Assembly: GCA_041623895.1 (NCBI GenBank)
Contig: JBFJVZ010000202.1
Location: 1-13,140, forward strand
DNA from: JBFJVZ01 sp041623895
Lineage (GTDB): Bacteria; Planctomycetota; Planctomycetia; Pirellulales; Pirellulaceae
Reading direction: 5' to 3'
DNA length: 13,140 nucleotides
Shown here piece by piece: positions 8,057 to 13,140 of the stretch. Under the pieces are notes generated by a model that made no database searches, had not been told where the DNA came from, and worked only from the letters and a program-made list of their open reading frames with translations. The stretch's first letter is position 1. The number at the start of each line of letters is the position of its first letter. Made by a program: the position numbers and the translations under genes.

Positions 8057-8121
8057 CGATGATCCCACATCAAAGACTGACACAGCACCGAAGAAAGTGA
8101 AAACGCATTGGGCGAAAGACG

Positions 8122-8643
8122 CTAACCCGCCAGACGTGAAATGCGATTGTGCGGATGCGCTAGCTCTTCTGCAGTTGGCTGATAACGGAACTGCATCAAG
8201 TAGGCGTCTTCGTCAGTATCTTCGTAAAAGTCCCGCAGCACTGAAATGGCCCGGAAGCCGAGAGTCTTGAAGAACAATTGCGCTTCCAGGTTGGTCTCGC
8301 GAACTTCCAGCATGATGCGGTTGCGTCGTTCATGCGAAAGTTTACCGAGCAATTTGCTCACCATCGCCTGACCCACCCCCTGGCGACGCTGATCAACGTT
8401 GACAGCGAAGTTCAAAATATGAAGGCGGTTCTTGTGCAGCTCGTAGATCATAAAGCCAACGACCTGGTCATCTTTTTCTGCCACCATGCCGATGCAATTT
8501 CGCTGCCGCAGACAGCGAATGAAATCTTCTTCCGTCCAGGCGAATTCGAAGCACTGATTTTCGATCGCCAGAACCGCTGGCATATCGCGACGGATCATCC
8601 AGCGAATGTGCACACTTGCAGACGTTGATTTTGCTTGTTCCAC
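8122..8643 (-). CDS. rimI: GNAT N-acetyltransferase, RimI-like
   Basis: This 173-residue cytoplasmic enzyme probably transfers acetyl from acetyl-CoA to a protein N-terminus; RimI acetylates ribosomal protein S18 in enteric bacteria. GNAT motifs are in order. The hydrophobic strand with GFMIYEL lies at about 63-69, and the acetyl-CoA loop RRQGVG at 86-91. LEVRETN at 112-118 carries Glu 113, matching the catalytic Glu 103 of Salmonella RimI. LFFKTLGF follows at 123-130, then DFYEDTDEDAYLMQF. Phe 125 stands where RimI has the proposed acid Tyr 115. A tail of about 20 residues follows the usual end. The GTG start at 8643 is set by a strong Shine-Dalgarno 6 bases upstream. The gene stands alone, convergent with the HEAT-like gene and divergent from the large exported protein. 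GNAT membership is firm; the exact substrate is less sure. Confidence 0.88.
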   Translation of the reverse strand: MEQAKSTSASVHIRWMIRRDMPAVLAIENQCFEFAWTEEDFIRCLRQRNCIGMVAEKDDQVVGFMIYELHKNRLHILNFAVNVDQRRQGVGQAMVSKLLGKLSHERRNRIMLEVRETNLEAQLFFKTLGFRAISVLRDFYEDTDEDAYLMQFRYQPTAEELAHPHNRISRLAG

Positions 8644-8649
8644 CTCGGA

Positions 8650-8656
8650 CTCCTTT
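8650..8656 (-). promoter_or_regulatory. Strong ribosome binding site of the RimI-like gene
   Basis: On the minus strand AAAGGAG stands 6 bases before the GTG start codon. It is the best Shine-Dalgarno sequence in the window and fixes the start. Confidence 0.75.
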
Positions 8657-8690
8657 CGAGCGAAACACCCTTTGGGCTGGCCTTCCCTGG

Positions 8691-8741
8691 CCCCGCTAAT
8701 GGTGATTCAGGCCATTTTTGCGGCTGAGCGGGGAGATTAGC
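8691..8741 (-). repeat. Overlapping inverted repeats in the RimI-like leader
   Basis: The segment CCCCGCTAAT at 8691-8700 can pair in two exclusive ways. Its CCCCGCT matches AGCGGGG at 8727-8733 and its GCTAAT matches ATTAGC at 8736-8741. It lies about 48-98 bases upstream of the RimI-like GTG. Its role is unknown and it may be chance. Confidence 0.35.
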
Positions 8742-9194
8742 AGATACCGGATACTGGACCAAGACGGAAAACGCACCTGCAGCCGGAGTCAAAAGAGGGG
8801 AAAAGTCCCGTAATTTGCTTGATCCTCGCAGCAAAGTGTCTCAAGCCGGATTTGTTTTTTTGCGTTGGCACTCACCGCTTTGGGTGGCGGACGCTGGCTT
8901 GTCGAAAACTCGGGCTTTGTTTTCCCAGGCTCCCGGCCGGGCTTTTTCTTGCAGGCCCAATAACGTGCGATCTTCCCTTGCACGTCGATTCGATGACACG
9001 GGGGGCTGATGCCGCTGAGTTGGGTTGTGACGTCTGTGACGCTTTTGTTGGAAAATGCCGATTCGATCCCGAAAAGCGGTCTGCCCGAGGGATCATTTGC
9101 TTTTTTGGATTGGGGAGGTTGCGTAGACTGTAACCAGTCGGGCACCGATTCCAATTTCACTGATGGTCCGTCCCAATCCTTTTTCTTGCGAGCC

Positions 9195-9208
9195 ACCCCG
9201 GATGGGGT
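9195..9208 (+). promoter_or_regulatory. Small hairpin covering the ribosome binding region of the 1116-residue gene
   Basis: ACCCC-GGAT-GGGGT forms a 5-bp stem with a 4-base loop ending 9 bases before the ATG at 9218. Its GGGG is the only Shine-Dalgarno-like purine run at a usable distance, so folding would hide it. Confidence 0.35.
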
Positions 9209-9217
9209 CCTTGTCGC

Positions 9218-12200
9218 ATGCGAGTGACCACGGAAGAAACGCAAAATGTAGCAGCGCGTCGAACTGTTTCGACGTGTGTTTCGATCACCATCGCGCCGAC
9301 GATGACGCTGGCCGTGTTCTTGCTCGTCTGTGGTCCAGGCAACGCCCAGCCACCGGGTACGCTTCCACCAAGTGAGGCCGTCAAAGGATCGGCTGGTGAG
9401 AAAGGGTCTGGTGAAGGGCTGTCGATTAGTGGCTTCATGTTCTTGGATGTATCGGGCAATCCGGTGATGATGCCGACGATGACGTACGAGCAGCTGATGG
9501 AATTGGAATCCGGATCCAAGACCGCTCAACGTCCGTTTGTCTACAAGTCGCTACAGATCAACGGCACCGTTGATGATGGTCGCGCCGAACTAAGTTTGTT
9601 GATACGTCTTTCCATCGATTCCACGGACGGCCGGTTGATTCCGATCCCGTTGAACATGGGCAACTTCCACCTGCTTCGCGCACCCGAATTCACAAGTTCA
9701 CCACCCAGTGTGCCGGGTCGAGACATTGAGCGGATGACGATTGGAGCGGACGGGGGCGGCTATGTTGTTTGGGTGCGAGCGGACCGCCCACGAGAGATCG
9801 TAGTGAAGATGAGTGTTTCGGCGCGGGCGGATCAAGCGTCTCGTGATTCTCTCTATTTTCGCCTTCCCGATGTGCCAGCAAAAATCAATATCACCATTCC
9901 CGAAGCGAACGCGGTTGGTGAGATCAATGGCACGGGCGATGAGGTGCTCGTCCCTGTGCTCACTGCGAGAGGCACCGAATTCAGAATTGAAAGCGGTGGC
10001 GGTTCCTTTCAACTGCATTGGGGCGCAACACGGAGCCTGCCAACCAGCACGGCGCAGTTTGAAGTTAAATCTTCCGTCACGGCGATGTGGAACGCGCCTG
10101 ACGCCCAGCCAACGGTATCCGTTGAGTCGAGGATCCGCAGTTTACGCGATCAGGTTGCCGACTTTGATGTGCAATTGCCCCCCGGAGCTGAGTTGATCAG
10201 TGAGCCGGTTCTGGTGGAAAGCGGTCGAACGGTTGAGATCACCCAGCGCACCCAGCCTGGTCGATTTGGAATCTCGATCCCCCCAGATGAACGTCAAGAA
10301 AGCATGGTCATCAACTTGAAGTTGACCCTCGCCGCAGCCGTTGACGGTTGGCTTGGTTTTGAGATCCCGCGGATCATCGGCGCGTCGACTCAGGTTGGCG
10401 ATGTGATCATCAAGACATCGGGGGACCATCGTTTGCGTTGGCGCTCCAGCCGGGGAATTCAAAGGACACTGAATGATTCGTTTGACGAAACACCTAACGT
10501 TCGCTCCTACGCTTTTCAATTTGACCGCGGCGGATTCACAATGCCGATCATGCTGTCGGCACAACAGCAAAAGCTCCGCTTGGCCTGCGATTCAGAAATC
10601 ATCATCAGAGATCAGTCGGCGAGTATGCAGATGACGATTCGGACGAGCGGAGAGGCTTCCGACAGCCGGCAGATTGAGCTTGATTTCGCTGGTTGGAATC
10701 CGCAACCGATCGTCGACGCTGAATCGGGCGAAGTGCTTGTGATCGGAACGTCGGGATCGAAAACACAGATTTCTCTGACGCAGGATGATGGCGGCCAGGC
10801 ATCATTGATTCGCATCAACGCGTTGCGCGACATAACCAGTGACAACGGCACGATTCGTTTCCCCTTGCCGAGAATCGATGCTCTGGATGATGCCTTGCTG
10901 ATCGAACGCAACGACGTCACCATTCGAAGTGCTGGACGCCTTGCATTGGTTGTCGATTTAGAAGCGTCGCGATCCATCGAATCCGGCAACGCTGCCAATG
11001 GTTCGGGGAACGCGATGGTCACTCCATTTCGAGTTCTGCCGCCCAGTGCAGCGGCCACCGTGGTTGGGAACCTGGTCGAGCAGCGGCCGCAAATCACGTT
11101 GGAAAGCAGCGCCAATATCATGTTGGATGGCAACCAACTGGTGACGACCGTCCAATGGATGGTGACGTCGCCGTCAAATCTGAAAGGCCGGTTAGATGTC
11201 GATATTGCGCCTTCGGCTGCAAATACTCCGCGGAGCGAAGTTGCCGAGCCGTCGAATCTTGAGAACGGCTTGAGTCAATTGAGCGGTCTGGTGTCGTCGG
11301 GCACCGATGGTTGGTCAGTGACGGTCAACGGTGGCCCTGCACAGCTGATACCAAGCGGCCAAGATCGTTACATACTTAAGTCCGGCCTGCTTGGGGACGG
11401 CACGTTTACGATTAAATGGCGGAACACCGCACCCATCGTTCCCGACGCGACGCAATTCGTCGGCCTCCCTCGCCTGCGTAACGCGGATGTCGAAGTTCGC
11501 GACGACATCATCGTTTCCTTAAGCGGCAGTCGGGACACCGACCTTTATGCCGCGGATTCTCCCGGGCGCACCAGCCTGCAATTTGGCGAACCGCCCCGCG
11601 AGCCGATTCGTATTCGCTTGGTAAAACGCGCCTCGCGCGAACAAGAATTGACGGTCTATCGAGCCGTTTTGCGTACCGCCGTCGGCAACAATACGCGACA
11701 CGAACAAGTTCTTGCGCTCGCCCGGGGCGGCGATGCTTTTCGTGTCTCTGTTGCCGATGACGTGAATTTGATTGCGGAGGCTTCTGTTGACAGACAACGA
11801 GTGTCGTTACAGCGCAACGAGAATGACCTGAGCGTTCAACTACCCGATGACCAGCAGAATCATATTGTTGACATTCGGGTATGGGTGGATGAACCGTCAA
11901 CGGGTTGGCTTCCCAACATCAAGCCAACCCTCAAACTGCCGATCGGCGTCGGCCGTGTGTACTGGCAAATCATCGTACCTGAAGACTCGCATGTCGTCTG
12001 GGTGACGCCGACCCTTGGTCAGGCAATGACCTGGCAACTTGACCGCTGGCGACTTTCTCGACGCCCCGTGCTTTCTGATCAGACACTGTGTGAACGAATT
12101 GGTACGGTCGATGTGGCACCGATGCCGCCGGCTGGGAATCGGTATCTGTATGTGGGGACGGACTTCCTGTCCTTCCAAGCGACAGTTGCATCACGGGCAA

Positions 12201-12568
12201 CGATTTGGCTTTTTGTCGGCGGCATCATGCTCGCCTGTGCAACCGCACTGGCCTACGTACCGCAACTTCGCACACCATTGACGGCAATTGTTGCCGCCTT
12301 CTTTTTTGCCGGTTTGCTTGCGCTAGCTCCGGACGCGGCTGTGTTGCTTGGCCAGTTCGCAATGGTTGCCGTATTGTTGGTGATTGTTATGTTCGCCGTG
12401 CGATCGCTGTTGCTACCCGGCCGTTCGCGATTATTTCCGGGAGTCGCCGCCCCCGCAGTTACCGATGGCTCGACAAAAACGGCTCTCGATTCGCGAGCCG
12501 GCGGGGGAAGTAGCGTTCGATCGACCGAGACGGTGGCTGCTGCAGAGCCTAGCGAGGTCTCGTCGTGA
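9218..12568 (+). CDS. Very large exported, C-terminally membrane-anchored protein of unknown family
   Basis: I do not recognise this 1116-residue protein. A signal peptide covers about residues 1-43, with two Arg at 14-15, a hydrophobic run at 27-39 and likely cleavage after GNA. If the start were the internal ATG at 9302 (Met 29), the n-region would be very short, so 9218 is preferred. The long middle (44 to about 990) is rich in alternating strands with many Val/Ile/Thr/Gly, as in stacked beta-sandwich domains, and has few Cys. Three hydrophobic helices at about 996-1015, 1020-1040 and 1042-1067 follow. A basic stretch and a Ser/Ala/Gly-rich tail come next, predicted inside. The bulk should therefore face the periplasm. 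The Cys in LLVCG does not fit a lipobox. It is the first gene of a rightward unit whose second gene starts in its stop codon. An envelope role is inference only. Confidence 0.8.
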   Translation: MRVTTEETQNVAARRTVSTCVSITIAPTMTLAVFLLVCGPGNAQPPGTLPPSEAVKGSAGEKGSGEGLSISGFMFLDVSGNPVMMPTMTYEQLMELESGSKTAQRPFVYKSLQINGTVDDGRAELSLLIRLSIDSTDGRLIPIPLNMGNFHLLRAPEFTSSPPSVPGRDIERMTIGADGGGYVVWVRADRPREIVVKMSVSARADQASRDSLYFRLPDVPAKINITIPEANAVGEINGTGDEVLVPVLTARGTEFRIESGGGSFQLHWGATRSLPTSTAQFEVKSSVTAMWNAPDAQPTVSVESRIRSLRDQVADFDVQLPPGAELISEPVLVESGRTVEITQRTQPGRFGISIPPDERQESMVINLKLTLAAAVDGWLGFEIPRIIGASTQVGDVIIKTSGDHRLRWRSSRGIQRTLNDSFDETPNVRSYAFQFDRGGFTMPIMLSAQQQKLRLACDSEIIIRDQSASMQMTIRTSGEASDSRQIELDFAGWNPQPIVDAESGEVLVIGTSGSKTQISLTQDDGGQASLIRINALRDITSDNGTIRFPLPRIDALDDALLIERNDVTIRSAGRLALVVDLEASRSIESGNAANGSGNAMVTPFRVLPPSAAATVVGNLVEQRPQITLESSANIMLDGNQLVTTVQWMVTSPSNLKGRLDVDIAPSAANTPRSEVAEPSNLENGLSQLSGLVSSGTDGWSVTVNGGPAQLIPSGQDRYILKSGLLGDGTFTIKWRNTAPIVPDATQFVGLPRLRNADVEVRDDIIVSLSGSRDTDLYAADSPGRTSLQFGEPPREPIRIRLVKRASREQELTVYRAVLRTAVGNNTRHEQVLALARGGDAFRVSVADDVNLIAEASVDRQRVSLQRNENDLSVQLPDDQQNHIVDIRVWVDEPSTGWLPNIKPTLKLPIGVGRVYWQIIVPEDSHVVWVTPTLGQAMTWQLDRWRLSRRPVLSDQTLCERIGTVDVAPMPPAGNRYLYVGTDFLSFQATVASRATIWLFVGGIMLACATALAYVPQLRTPLTAIVAAFFFAGLLALAPDAAVLLGQFAMVAVLLVIVMFAVRSLLLPGRSRLFPGVAAPAVTDGSTKTALDSRAGGGSSVRSTETVAAAEPSEVSS
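12554..12558 (+). promoter_or_regulatory. Ribosome binding site of the last gene
   Basis: GAGGT lies 6 bases before the GTG at 12565, within the end of the upstream gene. It supports GTG as the start rather than the in-frame ATG at 12595. Confidence 0.45.
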
Positions 12569-13140
12569 AGCCGAAAAGCGATCGATCCAGCGCCATGAAT
12601 ATCAATCGCAATCTTCGCCAGCCAGGGGCCATGCTCGCCGGCTTGCTGCTGGCGCTGGTGTCCATTCCGGCAACGGCGTTGGCACAGTCAGGGGGCGACA
12701 CGGTCGAGCAGAACAGGACGAATGGCAAAAGCCGGGCCGCACTTGAATTGCCAAGTGAGCTTGCTGATGGTCGCGCGCTGCGTGCGATCGCGATTTTTCA
12801 ATCGCAGATGATCGATTTGGTTCCCAAAACCTATCGAGCCGTTGGGATCAAAGAGCTTGCTGATGCAATCAATGAAACGTTGCGTGAACAAGGCGGCGCC
12901 GGAAAGAGTCGGCTGAAGAGTTCTTTTTATGACGTGCGTCTTCGTGACGGGCATCTGATCTCGCAACGCGATCGATCTTCGATTGTGATCGAAAGCGACC
13001 AACCGGGTTCTGATCGCCTGTCTCTGGGATCGGCAAACTTGGCAATCGTAGCGAAGGCAAGCGTTATTCCGCGTCTCGAATTTGCGGATAACGGCGAGCT
13101 GATTGCGTTGCTGCCGGATTCCACATCTGCCAGGGGCCCG
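12565..13140 (+). CDS. Secreted protein of unknown function (3' end outside window)
   Basis: The frame stays open for 192 codons to the right edge. The GTG at 12565 overlaps the previous stop as GTGA, so the two genes are probably translationally coupled. An ATG at 12595 is an alternative start. A signal peptide is clear: a basic n-region ending NINRNLRQ, a hydrophobic run MLAGLLLALVSIPATA, and likely cleavage after ALA, at about residue 42 counted from the GTG. The mature part has mixed helix and strand character, for example RALRAIAIFQSQMIDLVPKT, then KELADAINETLREQ. I recognise no family or catalytic motif. Its position suggests it works with the 1116-residue membrane-anchored protein. Confidence 0.75.
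   Translation, partial: MKPKSDRSSAMNINRNLRQPGAMLAGLLLALVSIPATALAQSGGDTVEQNRTNGKSRAALELPSELADGRALRAIAIFQSQMIDLVPKTYRAVGIKELADAINETLREQGGAGKSRLKSSFYDVRLRDGHLISQRDRSSIVIESDQPGSDRLSLGSANLAIVAKASVIPRLEFADNGELIALLPDSTSARGP

Larger units (their letters stand above)
7852..8121. other. Intergenic gap between convergent genes, occupied by two inverted repeats
   Basis: The HEAT-like gene and the RimI-like gene both end into this 270-bp gap. It holds the inverted repeats at 7880-7950 and 8005-8056. A 9-bp direct repeat, ACACAGCAC, lies at 7975-7983 and 8080-8088, about 21 and 23 bases outside the second inverted repeat. I see no convincing coding sequence. Confidence 0.7.
8644..9217. other. Divergent intergenic leader (574 bp), no gene seen
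   Basis: This gap separates the leftward RimI-like gene from the rightward 1116-residue protein gene and should hold promoters for both. I could not find convincing -35/-10 boxes. Visible structure includes the RimI-like ribosome binding site, overlapping inverted repeats at 8691-8741, an ACGTGC/GCACGT inverted repeat at 8963-8985, a GACTG/CAGTC hairpin at 9126-9139, and a hairpin at 9195-9208 just before the next start. Open frames across it lack protein-like composition and overlap known genes in antisense. Confidence 0.55.

Noticed and set aside
7852..8121. CRISPR array, attachment site or tRNA in the repeat-rich gap
   Set aside because: The repeats are single inverted pairs with no regular spacers, and no tRNA cloverleaf or integrase is visible.
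7929..8270. 113-codon rightward open frame
   Set aside because: It begins inside one inverted repeat, runs through the other and overlaps the RimI-like gene in antisense. Its composition is not protein-like.
8932..8950. CCCGGCCGGG palindrome followed by CTTTTTC as an intrinsic terminator
   Set aside because: With a minimum loop only 3 bp can pair, and it ends no gene on the plus strand.
8789..9529. 246-codon leftward open frame
   Set aside because: It is antisense to the start and signal peptide of the 1116-residue gene, has low-complexity basic composition, no ribosome binding site and no recognisable motif.
10142..11133. Leftward open frames of 142 and 173 codons inside the 1116-residue gene
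   Set aside because: They are antisense shadows of a gene supported by its signal peptide, length and membrane helices; neither has a motif or ribosome binding site.

Overview
This looks like chromosomal DNA of a planctomycete (Pirellulales/Rhodopirellula-like), though the assignment is inference. The reasons are: moderately GC-rich DNA, several very large exported proteins of no recognised family, frequent GTG starts with patchy Shine-Dalgarno sequences, a short archaeal-style PheT end, and intergenic palindromic repeats of a kind I associate with planctomycete genomes. I see no phage genes, transposase, integrase, CRISPR array, tRNA or rRNA.

Layout. (1) 2-661: the 3' end of the phenylalanyl-tRNA synthetase beta subunit gene, open at the left edge. 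(2) 863-7851: a compact rightward cluster of four genes. These encode an exported, membrane-anchored accessory protein with a GldG-like domain (863-3346), an ABC ATPase (3381-4436), a tandemly duplicated ABC-2 permease (4433-6091) and an exported HEAT-repeat-like protein (6067-7851). Gaps are 34 bp or less, and two junctions overlap. Together they look like one ABC-2 export or envelope machine. (3) 7852-8121: a gap between convergent genes holding two large inverted repeats whose arms are themselves palindromes. (4) 8122-8643, minus strand: a RimI-like GNAT acetyltransferase with a strong ribosome binding site and a GTG start. (5) 8644-9217: a divergent non-coding leader. (6) 9218-13140: a second rightward unit, with a 1116-residue exported protein that has three C-terminal membrane helices, followed through a 4-bp GTGA overlap by another secreted protein that runs off the right edge.

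How they may work together. In the four-gene cluster, the ATPase should drive the permease, whose two halves each carry an ABC-2 domain in a single chain. The 827-residue protein places two globular parts outside the membrane around a two-helix hairpin, as expected of an accessory subunit. The HEAT-like protein is secreted and is a likely scaffold. The substrate cannot be read from the sequence. The second unit appears to be an envelope-protein pair of unknown function. The most unusual non-coding structure is the pair of nested palindromes at 7880-8056.
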